From: Wolfiporia cocos | Lineage: Eukaryota; Basidiomycota; Agaricomycetes; Polyporales; Phaeolaceae | Assembly (NCBI GenBank): GCA_029448655.1 | Contig: JACCLO010000007.1 | Coordinates: 3,286,001-3,350,000, forward strand | Direction: 5' to 3' | Length of the DNA: 64,000 nucleotides | Shown: positions 1 through 12,670 of the stretch, one piece after another | Layout of the letters: each line of letters begins with the position of its first letter | Position numbering within the stretch: the stretch's first letter is position 1 | Notes under the pieces: model-generated | Told to the model about the DNA's origin: nothing | The model's input: only the letters and a program-made list of their open reading frames with translations | The model's database searches: none | Made by a program: the position numbers and the translations under genes

Positions 1-1431
1 CATGGACTGTGGATACCTCAGGGTTATAATTGATTGCAGGCGAACTTCGTGCACGACTGCGGTCGCACGTTTTATCAATATGAGTCGTGGAGTGTAGGAC
101 GATGTCGTGTTTTCGGCCCGTGCCGTATTCGGGCGACCTTCCAGCAGCAATACAGCCCAAATCTGCTGCAGACGTGTTAGATTGCGTGGAAGCAGGCGAG
201 TAGACGCTTCACACAAGAGAACCACTTTGCAACTGTGTGATCTTCTGAAGCGCGCTCGCTTTCCGATACATTTCTTCGCCATTTCGAGACGCTAGACTAG
301 GAATAGCTTCGATGTAGTACGTTCAAATTTCGCTAAGCGAGACTGCTCGCTTGCGATGTCAATGTAGCTGCATCCCTTTGCGCAAATTTCATACGGGAAG
401 AGAATGGGGTTCAAAGTTGTCCCATCCGCATCTGCATTGAAGCGGCTCCGGATCTGCAAGCTTCATTTTCACCCAGTGCATTACTTGAATATCCGGGGGC
501 ACATTCTCCGGAGAGCTCGAGATATGAAGCTGTGCTTCACCGCGAACGTTTGAATACCGAATCCCTTGTTCAAGTTGTTGCCGCCAAGTTGCTAATTCTA
601 ATTTCCTACAGAGTTGGTGAGAGTTCAGTCAAATCCAATATATGATAGATGCCGCATGGACGCTATGGCGATTCGGCATGGCAAGGTGATTCCCTTCTTG
701 TATACTTACATAATAGACGTATGCTGACATCGTCAAATTCTCAGAGTCAATAGGGCAGTTGTGACAGATCGCGCGCGCAGTGTTGACAGGCTGAAATCAC
801 GACTCCGATGTAGTTGCTGATGCTGTTCTCGAAGCATACATGCGTTCTGTGTAGAAGACCCGGAGCCACTGCATCGACTTCGACACTACAATGTGTCATT
901 CTCACCCGGTTAGAACTCGGCGGCCGTACAGCTGCCTTGCCGCACTCCTAACGCCACAAAGTTTGATGGGTTCAAACTGCCGGTGACAATCGGTGCTTAG
1001 CTACCTGCTGTCAATGCCTGGCGCCCGGCCTAACAGCGACTGCGTCCTAGTCGTCGGACAATGCGTTTTGACTTAATCCGCCTTCTTCCAGGCTTCCGTC
1101 CATAGCCATCCTATGTCTCATTTGAGCCACAAACTCAAAGCCGCGCTCCCACAAAACTGCCCGGCACACATTGAGCAGCCGGTCTGCAGCAGCTTGTTAT
1201 ACGCAAGTCGTGGCGTGGCTATGGGGCTGTATCATCGCGGCAGCAAACTGCGGCATGCGGCAACTCGGATCCAATTGGCGTTTTAACCCAAGCCAATGGA
1301 TTGGAAATGCTTGGCGCTAGATGATGAACCTAAGCCCAGGTCATGCCGTGATTCCCGGCAACTCACACCGGTGAGCAATGCCGTATCTTAAAGGATCGCG
1401 TCTACAGCGTCGGACTTTGCCCAACGCTACT
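1..1431. other. Left-edge region, no gene assigned
   Basis: No exon chain could be built here. The minus strand between about 290 and 1 stays open and could be the edge of a gene lying to the left, but the plus strand is open over the same stretch and neither product resembles a family I recognise. The rest, up to the DUF6534 start, shows only short chance frames and is probably intergenic plus promoter DNA. Confidence 0.4.
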
Positions 1432-2966
1432 ATGCCGCTGTCGGTGAATCTGACGGAAGGCCCTATTTTAGTCGGAATCTTAATTGCCACCTTTCTGTAT
1501 GGTGTTGCAACATTACAGACCTACAACTACTATCGACAATATGTACAGGATCCTATATGGCTGAAGCTTCTGGTGAGCATTCTCGCAAGTCAGATTCTTC
1601 AATTCTCATTCTCGCTGGTGGTGCTTATAACAGGTTGCGTTCGTCTGGTAAGAGTCCACCCTTATCATGTAGCCATTTATTCTTGAAAGGTCTTTCCAGG
1701 TTATTAGAGACTACTCTAACGGTCCTGACATGCACATATCTGTATACACTTGTCGTCACCAACTTCGACAAACCGAATGCATATGACATGCTCCCATGGA
1801 CCGTAGCAATTGTTTTCTTCACAGGAGGCCTTTTGGGTGCCGTCGTACAGGTACATTTGATCGTGGCATTCGTTACTCAAAGGCATTAATGGCCGAGCGT
1901 TGGCTGCATAGTCATTCTTCGCCTGGAGAGTATACGTCATCTCGGGACATCTATTGCCTAGCATCGTCTCATGGTCTGGCGGTCTGGCCAGAATAGGAAT
2001 AACCGCTGCTATGTGCGGCTTCGTAATACGAACGGGGTCGCGAGAATTATATGAGGCACGATATGGATGGACCATCGACTTGGTCCTTGGAATCGCGCTC
2101 TTTGTGGATGTATTCAACACAGGCTGCCTGTGCTATTACCTATCAAGAAGACAGAGCAAGGAGAGAAAGTATGTCCAAGTGTTCCTCTGTTGAATGTACG
2201 TATCATGACTTATATCTACCTCAGAATTCAAATCATAGACAAAATCATGATATGGACAATTGGTGAGTATACTTGAGATACTGTAGAAGTGATCACTTAA
2301 CCTGTCCCTAGAGACGGGCTTGGTCACCAGGTTCGTCCTGAGTCATTACAAGGTTCAAACAGTCTCTCATTCATTCAAGTGTCTGTCAGATTATAACTAT
2401 GACGATCGTGAGTGAGGACTGAGATAAGCATAACTAGACTAACATATTTTATGCAGAATCTCGCCCAACGGCAAGACAGTAAGTTGTGATGAGGACAGGG
2501 TGTATTGAGAAGCTGACAAGCTCCCTAGCGATATGGTTTGGCAATATCATGCTGTACCCTAGATGTGAGCTTCACGTACCATCATGCGAATATGCATGGC
2601 TGACCACATGATACAGTATATTCAAACTCGATGATGATGTCGTAAGCTTTTGTATCATGCGTGGAACCAGAAGTCCTATCGAGCTCATGTACAGTCTGAA
2701 CGCTCGAGCGGCTTTGCTTGCCGCTAATCAGTTTTCTATATCATCTTCGGGAAACATCTCATTCGAACGTCCAACACGTATCAATGTTGCTGTAACAAGG
2801 GTTCGTGAATTATGCTCGCATTGGTATTCTCAGCTGATAGGGATTCCAATTTGCACAGAGCACAGAGGTCGCACTCGAGATGACGGATTTATCCGATACA
2901 ACAACATCGAGGTTAGACCACGGATTGGATAAAGTGCGTTTTGATCAAGCCGTCACCGTATCATGA
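1432..2966 (+). CDS. DUF6534 domain multi-pass membrane protein
   Basis: Twelve exons give an intact 314-residue product: 1432-1572, 1634-1647, 1700-1850, 1912-2168, 2225-2262, 2312-2330, 2380-2407, 2457-2478, 2529-2564, 2617-2641, 2695-2800 and 2859-2966. All junctions are GT-AG and the phases close. The order of hydrophobic helices and the landmarks ATFLYGVATLQTYNYY near the N-terminus, WLLETTLTVL, VQSFFAWRVY and WTIETGLVT match basidiomycete DUF6534 proteins, ending with NSMMMSLNAR before a polar tail. The family is membrane-embedded with about seven helices and has no established function. ATG 1432 is preferred over 1378 because family members start just before the first helix. Exon 2 is only 14 nt and exons 5 to 10 are 19-38 nt, so an ORF-based caller would call this gene broken. 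It is not. Confidence 0.85.
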
Positions 2967-4790
2967 AGACACTTGGTGCTCTACTATGTATATGTACCTA
3001 TGTACATCATTGAAAAGACCTGTGTAGTTCTACGACGCGGATCAATGCTTGTATGGGCTCTGTAAGATGATGCATATGTGCTTCTACGGTAAAGTCTATT
3101 ATGATGGCGCTATATCATTGGAGCACATGAACACCATAGCAGACACTATCATCAACCGTCAGCCAGATGGCTATCTTACGCGTTTTATGATGATCGAACT
3201 CGTCTTCTGTACCGCATTCTCCACGATGATGCTCCCATTGTGCCCTCCGCCTCATAAATCGACCTCCATCGTGAGTAGTTGACCATATCTACATAGGAAT
3301 CAAACCATCTAGATGCTTGCCGCTTGATCGCTCCATTGATGGAGAGCTAGACGTACTAGTAGGAAAGCATAGTTCGCGCTGAGATCCGCGCTATGATAAA
3401 GCTGCAGAAATGGGGGAAATTCATTAGTATAATCCTTTCAAAGCAGCGAAATGATGTGCTGGTCAGCTTCTAAGTATTTGCACACTTATACAGCAGCTGT
3501 GAATGTCGATACGTCTGCGGTAGTTGACACGCAACTCGAATGACAGATACGCGCTTACGGTCAACAGCAGTGAAGACGTGGATTCCAATACCTCGTTACA
3601 AAGACAAAAGCACCGGATTATCACGGGATAGCTATAGAGAACAATCTTAAGACCGAGAACGACTGATCACTAACTTATACGATCACATCGCGATTTCCCA
3701 AAGCTGTGCAATGATGATATCCCAGCCATTAATGGTCTGTGGTCTAACTCGTTTGGGCAGCCTAAATGGCGCCAATACCCGCGGTCCACGCTAGCAGCGC
3801 GGGCCGAATGATAACGGAAGAGTGCAGCCGGAGGGTCGTCAAATTATTTACGTTATCTGTTTTCCGCATTTGCTTGGCGTGAAGGACCCGCATATATCGC
3901 ATCAGTTCATACTGTAGTTCGACTGACAATTTGGTTGAACTCTGCTCCTATGTACTAGGTCACTTTACAGATTACACGAGCGCAGAAAAAAAAGTCTCGA
4001 GATGCAAGCTATGCTGAATCACAAAAATAATAGATCGATATTATGCGCTCAAGAGCGGGACATATTAGGCGCCGCATATGTCTTGTGTGTACGAAGTTTT
4101 GGCCACTCAACGGTTGTGGCCTTATATTGCGAGCGCGTTGGAGTTCATGTCCAATGAATGAAAGGCGGGCTATCCCTCCTGGAAAGAACCACCTTCTCGC
4201 GGTTTTCTGGTCCTGGCTATGGTCTCCTAATATTCGGTGGCGTGATGCTGCAGTCGTACCAACAGGACCTTTACTATATAGGTGCGGGCTAGCCATCGGT
4301 TTTTAGGTGAGTTTAGTAAAATGAAATCCTCTATCCACCTCGATGCTATGGTCGAGGGCACAGCCTCGGCCCAAGACTGAAAGCCTGCGCGGACTTGCAG
4401 TGGGTAGATTTAGCAGTTTTTGAAAGCAGTTAGCGCAGGGGTCAAATCGGCAATTGGAACGATATTCGATTGTGCGGACGACTACACATGCCTTGTTTGG
4501 AAGCGGATCCGGCAAGCGGGATGGTGCTGACTAATGCCGCAACTCTCGGCAACACCGCTTCCGAAGCGGCACATCGCGCAGCAGCTGGACCGCTCACTCT
4601 AGCTGGCTAGTGGGCCGAGGTGCACAGTCCTGTCCTCTTTTCCGAAATCCTCAACCGCCCTGCTTAAAGCCGAAATCTGGCTGGAATCGCACCTTCTCTT
4701 TGACGACGCACGCCCGTTTTCCCCAACCCTCTACGGAAGTATCGGTTGCCGCGCAGCTCCTAGGATTTGCTCCGCAGTCGACGTGCAAGC
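2967..4790. other. Intergenic region
   Basis: Nothing beyond short frames is visible. The last few hundred bases before 4791 should hold the promoter of the TMEM184-like gene, but no clear TATA box stands out. Confidence 0.5.
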
Positions 4791-6959
4791 ATGGTGAATT
4801 CTACACTATGTCCATCCGGCAACACGGCGGTAGTCGACCAGGAGGGCTTTTGGAGTAGCAATGGCGTTCAATGGGATGCACACCGGATAGGCTGGTTGAT
4901 CGGCGGGGTTTGCGCGGCTGTGGTGCGTGAGCCGCATGCTACGTTAGTCTAATTAATTCAGTGAGGCAAACACAAATTATTAGACAGTGGCTATCACCAT
5001 GATCAATGTCTTACAACATGCAAGGTAGGTGTGGACTTTCGACAGAACTCCCGAAGTCTGATCCTTGGAGTTAAGACACTACAATAATCCTGCAGAGCAA
5101 CGTCAAATGTGCGGAAATTGGCTGCTCCATCGTAGCGTCATTCATGCTGATCTATTCTTAGCCTGCGGGTGCTCTATATGCCTGCTGTCTATGCCGTCAT
5201 ATCCTTCTTTTCGTATCGCTTTTTCCGGAGTTACACCTATTACTCTTTTATCGAATCAGGTATGAACTTCCTCACAGCTTCATAGCATAATCTAACGTCT
5301 TTGTCTCAGCATACGAGGTGCGCAATGTTACACCAACTTGCATAATGTCCTGATTCCTTCGCCCAGTCCGTTACTCTTAGTGCCTTCCTGTAAGTAGTTG
5401 ACTGAGACTGGGGTCCGTCCGCGTGCTGAAAATTGACCAAGTCTCCTTCTCATTGAGTATGTCGCGGCGACCGCTGCGGGCCACAACGTTGACAATGCAA
5501 TTGCGCGGAAAGACAAGACGAAACTGCCGCTGCCGGTGCGTGTGCAGACTGCCCAGCTAGCCATGGAGACTAAGTATCTATCAGTTCTGCTGTTTGAGAT
5601 ACAGACCCACAAAAGTACGTCACTTTGCTTCTGTATCATGAGTAGCACTGAGGCCGTTGCCACACAGGCTTACTTCATGTATACTCTGAAGGTAGATCTA
5701 TATTGATGTTCACCGTTTTGGCCCTAAGTTCGCTCTCTAATGTACCGCGCTCGGCTGTAGTGGTCTGTGCTACAATATGTGATCATCCGACCAGGTAAGT
5801 AACCTGCAGCCGTTCGTGTTAAAGCTAGAAACTCTTTGACAGTGCTGTCGATTGTGGGTATCATATGCCAAGCCAAGGGCGTTCTTTGTGAATCAGGCCC
5901 GTGGAGTTTCAAAACGGCCAACGCCTACATCGAGGTGATCGACGGTATCAGCATCACGTATGAACCTCCAACGTCCATTCATACACTGTATTTTGATGCG
6001 CTGCTGACAGCTTTGCCTTGTATGGCTTAATCATATTTTACGGCCTCACCAAGGACGAACTCAAAGGCAAACGACCACTTGCGAAGTTTCTCTCAATCAA
6101 GCTCATCGTCATGTTCACGTTCTATCAAGGGCTAGTGGTATGCACACCGCTCATGATGCAAGCTTTTGAGTGCTTAACCGAGTCATTCGTAGTTCGATGC
6201 GCTGGAAGGCCGAGTAATCCATGGTAGGTCGTGCAGGATTGATAGAGCAACTATGTTCACATGTTTGCAGCCACCGAGTACTGGACTGAGACGAACATCG
6301 CGGATGGTCTTAATGCGCTTGCGACCTGTATAGAGGTTGGTTATAGATCTCTCCATTGCGCACATCCCTTATCACGCTCCGTCAGATGGTTTGCTTTTCC
6401 GCTTTCATGGTCTACTCCTTCTCGGTAAAAGATTACAAGATACCCGGAAGTCCCACTACTCGCATAGGGCAACCATTATTGGACAGGTGAGCTAGCGGTG
6501 ACCTTTATTTTGCTGATAGCTGACATCGAGTGTTCAGTATTAATTATTGTACGTATCGTCAGGTCAATGTGCCACCTACTTATCAAGCATCCTCCTCCAG
6601 CCGACTTCGCGATCGAGATCGCAGGTTCGCTGAAGTTCTTCATCGATTACATGCGCGGCAGGCCGTATACGCGCAGACCACGCGTCACCACTGTCGACGC
6701 CGACGGCAAAACGCGCCCAAGGATGGGCCTTGGAGAGGCGTTCGGCATTGCCGCAACGGGCGTAGCGTACCCGTACAGCGGCAGTGAGTCCTCAGACCTG
6801 CCTGCACGACCGAGCTACGACGAGAACATTAGGCTAGCGCCTTACTCGTATCCAAGTCCCACAGAGGGCGTAGGGGGGAGTCCTTCATTGAGCGTTGGGT
6901 CCGTGGAGAGGATCTCGTCTCCCGAGCATCCAGTAGCGGCGAGGAGTCCGATGCGGTGA
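4791..6959 (+). CDS. TMEM184 / organic solute transporter Ost-alpha family membrane protein
   Basis: Seventeen exons join in phase into a 441-residue protein. Landmarks in order are HARHYNNPAEQRQ after the first helix, MPAVYAVISFFSYRFF, a basic loop with NAIARKDKTKLPLP, YRPTKAYFMYTLK, GISITFALYGLIIFYGLTKD, KFLSIKLIVMFTFYQG, and ATEYWTETNIADGLNALATC, then FFIDYMRGRP and a polar cytosolic tail rich in Pro, Ser and Gly. This is the pattern of the seven-helix TMEM184/SLC51A-like family (Solute_trans_a); fungal members are poorly characterised and substrates are unknown. ATG 4791 starts a short segment that reads into WSSNGVQWDAHRIGWLIGG. Two exons are tiny: 5310-5317 is 8 nt and 6538-6548 is 11 nt. 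No stop or frameshift remains once these are included, so the gene looks functional. Confidence 0.85.
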
Positions 6960-7737
6960 GAAGGCATGACGTCCTGATTGGCATATCCATTCTTGAGTTC
7001 GTGCATTATATGATGGGTTTTCCTTTCTGTGCGTAGGCAGAGGAGCGCTCTTTTGCGGACATTGCATTTCCTACAATGTATCAATTCATTATTCCAATCT
7101 AACTTCGGTGCACTCCTTGGATCCCCAGAGTGAAACATTCTACTGACTTAACATGGCTCATGCATCGGGACTCTGGCGACGCGCTCCTGTTGGACAGCTT
7201 TCGGTCTACTATATCATTCGATTTCAATCAACTCGTGGCGTGTACCGCTGGTACATATGTAACTCCCGAGCTCGATCGTCCGCTTCATCTTGCGTTGTGG
7301 TGTTGTCTTGCTGCTGAGCAAGGGCAAATTGTTTTCTATATGTCATTGACTCTTGTGACTCCAACGCAACATGTCTTGTCAAAACGGCTTGACTTCAGAG
7401 ACAATTCAGGCCCGAGGCTACTAATGGTGTCAGGTTTCATAAGCTATCCATAAGAGCGCAATATAAATCATATTTTACTAATACAGAGTAGTGGACCCGG
7501 ATGCCGTTTTGATCATGAGGTCCATGCGCATGCCGTGCACACTGCACAGGCAGGCCACGTACTATTTCCGTCACGGCGCCTAGTTTCCTAATCTGTCCCT
7601 GAGGACCTGCGCGCCACTGCAGTTGCAGGCCACAATCTCTGGCCACAACCTTGTGTACCAATAAAACAATCACGAGGGCTGTCCATCCGTCCGCGCTCGT
7701 GTTCAGCTGAGCTGAACAGGGTTGATCTGCTACCACA
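6960..7737. other. Intergenic region and promoter side of the PARP-UBC gene
   Basis: Only short frames occur on either strand. The two flanking genes are both on the plus strand, so this stretch should contain the 3' end signals of the TMEM184-like gene and the promoter of the next gene. Confidence 0.5.
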
Positions 7738-10700
7738 ATGCTTTCTGAGCGCCCAACTAAGCGCCCAAGGGTATCCGGACATCTCCAGCTACCTTCGCCT
7801 CCACCTCCAGATGATAGTGAACTCGGTTCATCTCCAATGAATACAATGGCCAAGCCAAGCAATTCGAGGGGGCGTCACAGGTTTTTGGCAGATCTTGAGT
7901 ATACGCGCGAGACGTTGTCGCGCTGCGAGCTAGTGGTGAATGGTCTGATAGTCAAGGGTACGCGCCATTCCTCGGTGGCCTGGAAGAGTGATAATGGCAG
8001 TCCCTAGACCTGAAGACACAGGATGGGGAAGACGAAGGTGCTTTTGAATGTCGCATAACGTTTGCGAGTGGCAAGCATCTTGTGACCTTGAAGTTCACGG
8101 TCTCGGGTGAGTTGCCGTTCGCGATTCCAACTGCGAGGAGTTTAATGTCCCACCTAGACATGTCTGAATATCCTAGCGATCACACGTTCTTCTGTGAGAC
8201 CTCAGACTTAAATGTTCCCGCAGCCGTCTCGGGAACGATCGAAACAATATTCCAAGATGGTTCTCTTACAATAGAGCAAATGCTCAATCGGCTGCTTGTT
8301 AGACTCTCAGGAAATGTAGAGGGAGGCGAAGAAGAAGATGGTGATCTTGAAACATATACTGACGCGTCAGATGACGATATGGGAATGGATCTCGCCAAAT
8401 TAACCTCCATCAATACTAGTACGCTGCAATGGTCAGTGTTCTCTCCAATTTAAACTTCACGCGTCTTATCTCCACACGCCATAGCGACCTCAAAGAGGTG
8501 ATCGAAAATGGATTCAGGCCAGGCATAATCTCTTTGGGCACGGATCAGTTCGTAGTCTCTGTCTCACTACCCGTGGTCGACCTCGTACGTTTCGTTGCGC
8601 CGCATGCGCTCGTGGCCTTGGACCTGCAGCTCCTCGCGCGTGCTCAGAATTTCACCCTACTCCTCTCTGGGTTCCACAGCTCGTACCCTATACTGAACCA
8701 CGATGGGACGCTGCGCAGAGACGCGGCCGCGTGTGGGACGTACCCGGCCTTTAAGGTGGGACTATCGCCGCATTACAAGCCGCAGAGGGAGCATGTTGTG
8801 GATGCCTTCCGGCGATATGGGCTTAAAGATCAATATGCCATTCCTTCTCCCAAAGACATAGAAAGCGAAATTGCATCGCTTGAGAACGCGGGGCGCCTAG
8901 TGGTGCCCCCAGACGAGGCCGTGACCGAGGAACCCGCCCCCACACTCGAGCCTGAGCCTGAACCTGAGCAGTCATCGTTCCAATCGTTCAGTCTGAGTTC
9001 GTCCCTTGAGACTTTGATGAACCACTATTTCCTGCGAGTCGTTCAGATCAGGATCCAATATGATTTAGGTTGGGCAGGAGCGGAGACGCTGTGCTGGGAA
9101 GCCGAAAGAGTGCAACAAACGCCCAAGGAAGCTCTCAAAGGGATGAGACAGGTATTCGTCTAGTCTTCTGGTCTTTAATGGGAACATGTTGAGGCAGGGT
9201 TGTTCTTAGGAAATACGCCGCGCAGACGAGGAGGAGGAGGTGCTGGCGCGCAGCTATAGCTTGCCGCCAGACCCGCTCCTCATCTACGGGCATGATAAAC
9301 GGCTAAATCTACCACTTCTTGCATACTGCTACCTTTTGCGGCGACTAACGGTAGTTTGCTCTCATTTGGCCTCCGTTTCCTGAGCTGACCATGCGTCCAA
9401 GCTCTGTTCTCGCTACTGCATAGTGTGTCATCGCAGGTTGAATGTGGACTTCGAAGCGCTGAAGCCCTACGTATGCAACAACAAACTATGCAGCTATCAG
9501 TACTACAACTTCAATCTGAGCTCATCGCTTGAGGTATAGTCTATTGCTCCTATTGTTGCCTATGAACTCATCCGGGATTGCTTTATAGTATGAGATCTGC
9601 GTGAACACGGAGGTTGTCGACCTGCTCGTCACACTGGCCTATATCGCTGCTGCAGAGCAAAGCCTAGATGAGTCTCTACCTGTTGGCTTAGGTCTGCGTG
9701 TATCTCGATATTCAACTAAGGCGTTCATTGGCAATGATGGCCTGTGTGACTTCGACTCATTAACCTATAATGAGGTATGAACCGAGTCTTGAGATGTTCG
9801 GACATAGCTAATCATCAGGCTTGTAGATGTGCGATACCATTGCTCAGCTTATAGCGCGTCTACCACCTGTACGTAGCAATTTCGAGCCTCTCCCCCTCGT
9901 CTCCGTCGCTGTTGTATTGGCAGCAAAAGCTGCCATAGTATGAGGTTCAGTCATCGCATTTAGCGCTTGAAACGCTGTTATTAGCTGAGCAGAGGACGCT
10001 GACTCCAAGCTGTGTCGCAGATCGAGAATATGAAAAAACATCTGGAGAAATTCAGTTCTAGGGGAATGATGAGGCCTAAGCTAAAAGACTTAGATCGCGC
10101 GATCCCTGAGGCAGCATGGATGGTTTTGCGCTGGTATGTATATTCTGTTTTCACAATTTGCTTGACGAACGACTGATCTGAGTTAGGTGCGTTGCATCTT
10201 GCACTGCGCATCTAGAAGAACTCGTCTCTCCTGAAGACCGACTCCGTAACGTTGGTGAGTTAGTTTTCCTCACAATTGTTCAAATTCGTCTCTGATTCCC
10301 TGAGCATAGACCCAACTTGGCGACAGTTCCGCTTCATCGTAGGAGCTCCCGATGCCGAGGCACGATATAAGCATGCGCTTCAAGAAGCACAGTCGAAGGA
10401 CCCCAATTCATTACAGTATCCCTCACTATATGTTAGCGACATGTTTTGGATGTCTTGTTTGTCGTGCTTACTAATTCTCCTACAGGCATTCCATGGGTCC
10501 CCAGTAAAAAATTGGCATTCGGTAAGGAACCGGCTTCCATTTCTCTAATCAAACTAAGTTATCTGCAGATTATCAGACATGGACTGCGGTACAATACGGT
10601 TGCACATGGACGTGCGCATGGCAATGGTGCGTCCAACATTGCGGGGCAATCCAGCCAAGACTAAGCAGGGGACAGGTGTTTATTTTGCAAGGGAGGGCAG

Positions 10701-12215
10701 CTATTCATTTTCAGGCTTTTCTAAACCAAGTTCCTCTCAATGGGAGAATTCATCACTAAGCATTCGTAAATGCTTAGCGTTAGCTGAGATTGTCAACCGG
10801 CCCCTCGAATTTGTCCATAGAGACACTTGTTTTGTAGTGGCTAACACAGAATGGATTCTCTGGTAAGTGGCCTGATAAGAGGCTCAAAGTGCTACACTGA
10901 CGCCCGCCCAGCCGCTATTTGCTAGTTGCCACTGGTGCCAGTGCTTCTAGTGCTGACTTCACTCCTCATAACTTGAATTGGGAAACGAACATTCCTTTCG
11001 TAGCAATGGATCCGCGCTATCCGACGACATTGTTCGAGAGGTCTGTATTAATACCAGACCCATCCTTCAAATTAAAGAAGGTCTTGGCCACGCGGCGTGA
11101 GGAGTACATCGAAGATCCCTACGACGAGCATGACATGGAGTTACTTGGGAATAGCATTTCCGGCAGTTTGCAAGCGCAGTCTATCGGTGTCGATGAATGG
11201 GTCCATGATATCCCATGGGTAGAACAGGCAATCATATATCTCCTCCCACCGCCGGTTGAGTCATCCGTACATGCAACGATGGCACTGCAGAGAGAATTGA
11301 AACTTCTCCTGAAAGAGCAAGAGCACGCGAGAAGTCTTAGGGAGTTGGGATGGTATTTGCCACTAGAATTCATCGGAGACAACCTCTTCCAGTGGATTGT
11401 GGAGTTACATTCCTTTGAGCCAGATTTACCTATTGCACAGGATATGAAAACTTGGTACGATCATTGGCGCTGTTGTGCCATTCTGCTGATATTCACTACG
11501 GCTGACACAGCGGGGTTAATTCACTCGTCTTCGAGATACGGTTTCCGCCATCATATCCGTACTCGCCTCCATTCTTCCGCATCATCAAGCCTCGTTTCCT
11601 ACCTTTCATGCAGGTAAGCATCGATCTGGACTCAACTAGAGCTTATCGTTCACAGCACAACACACAACAGGGTGGAGGAGGACATGTGACTAGCGGTATA
11701 GCGTTAAATTCATCTTGTGCCGATCCTCGCGATAACCAGAGACATACAGGTGGATCTATATGCATGGACCTTCTAACTGCAGACGGTGAGTAATCCCTGT
11801 CGTCAACACATGTCTTATCCGTTCACCTTGCTTGCCGTAGGTTGGCTGCCGAGTTATAGGTAGGTCTGGGGAGTCATGCTTCGGCCGGCTCACCGACTGA
11901 GTTGTACTGGATGCCTCTGCAGCGTGTCTGCGGTATTACTGCAAATAAGATTAGCCATATCGAATCGCGAGCCTCGCCCCGCTCGCTTGGCTCAAAACTG
12001 GCAAATGTACGTATTTCTATCGTGCAATACTTGTGATGTGTCTGATCTGTCGCGTTTTTGAAAGACCGTACGGCATGCAGGAGGCCGTGGAGGGATTTCG
12101 GAGGGCTGCTAATACTCATGGCTGGAAGGTAAGTTCACGTTAAGCTGTGCATCGAATAGGAATTTAACACTGACCATCGCAGGTGCCGGATGGCTTGGAT
12201 AAACTTATAACCTGA
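7738..12215 (+). CDS. PARP-type ADP-ribosyltransferase fused to a UBE2Q-like ubiquitin-conjugating domain
   Basis: Twenty-two exons close in phase into 1,088 residues. Residues 1 to about 420 hold an acidic, poorly conserved N-terminal region. A Cys cluster around residue 475 (LCSRYCIVCHRR then VCNNKLC) looks like a zinc ribbon. The PARP catalytic core spans about 640-790, with AFHGSPV (His about 691), HGNGVYFAREG (Tyr about 721) and NTEWILCRYLLV near its end, where the Glu may be the third triad residue. A UBC fold follows from about 905 (LQRELKLLLKEQE) with FIGDNLFQWIVELHSF and the active-site region GGSICMDLL, Cys about 1014, then GWLPSYSVSAVLLQIRLAIS as in the UBE2Q group. Both catalytic cysteine and PARP His/Tyr are kept, so both activities are plausible. 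This fusion is known from filamentous fungi; its biological role is not settled. Start 7738 is the first ATG of the open frame. Confidence 0.88.
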
Positions 12216-12350
12216 TAATCTCAGGGCTTCTACATGCGGGTGTACATATGCAATACCGTTTGTGCTTCACAGATTGAACTCGTTTTCTGAACTCAGAACC
12301 GCAATGTGACTTAGTTCTGAAACACTGAACATTGATCGGTAGGCGCTGTA

Positions 12351-12403
12351 GCATGTGACTACTGAGAGAGAGAAACCATTTATATCCCGCATGTGACTAC
12401 TGA
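12351..12403 (+). promoter_or_regulatory. Duplicated 15 bp motif upstream of the single-pass membrane protein gene
   Basis: The 15-mer GCATGTGACTACTGA occurs at 12351-12365 and again at 12389-12403, separated by 23 bp that include a TTATAT run near 12380. The pair sits between the PARP-UBC stop and the next plus-strand gene, where a promoter is expected. A role as a paired regulator site is inferred only from duplication and position. Confidence 0.35.
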
Positions 12404-12670
12404 TCAGTTCGTTGTTAGCCGCAGAATAGCCGCCGCGCTTCTTGCACTCAACTCTTGTCGCCCGTCCTCCTCGTCCCCCTCTCTCTGGCTCACGCTCTTT
12501 TCAGACCGACACGGTACTCAGGCCACATACTGAAGACAAGAGATCGATGGCGAGCGGCTTCAAGAAGATCCGTTACGGTCATGGCGTTACCCCGGTTCAT
12601 CGAACCAGGAAGCGCGATGGTGAACACAGCGCACTCTCCGCCGCGATTGTAGCTGACATGATACTCAGCC

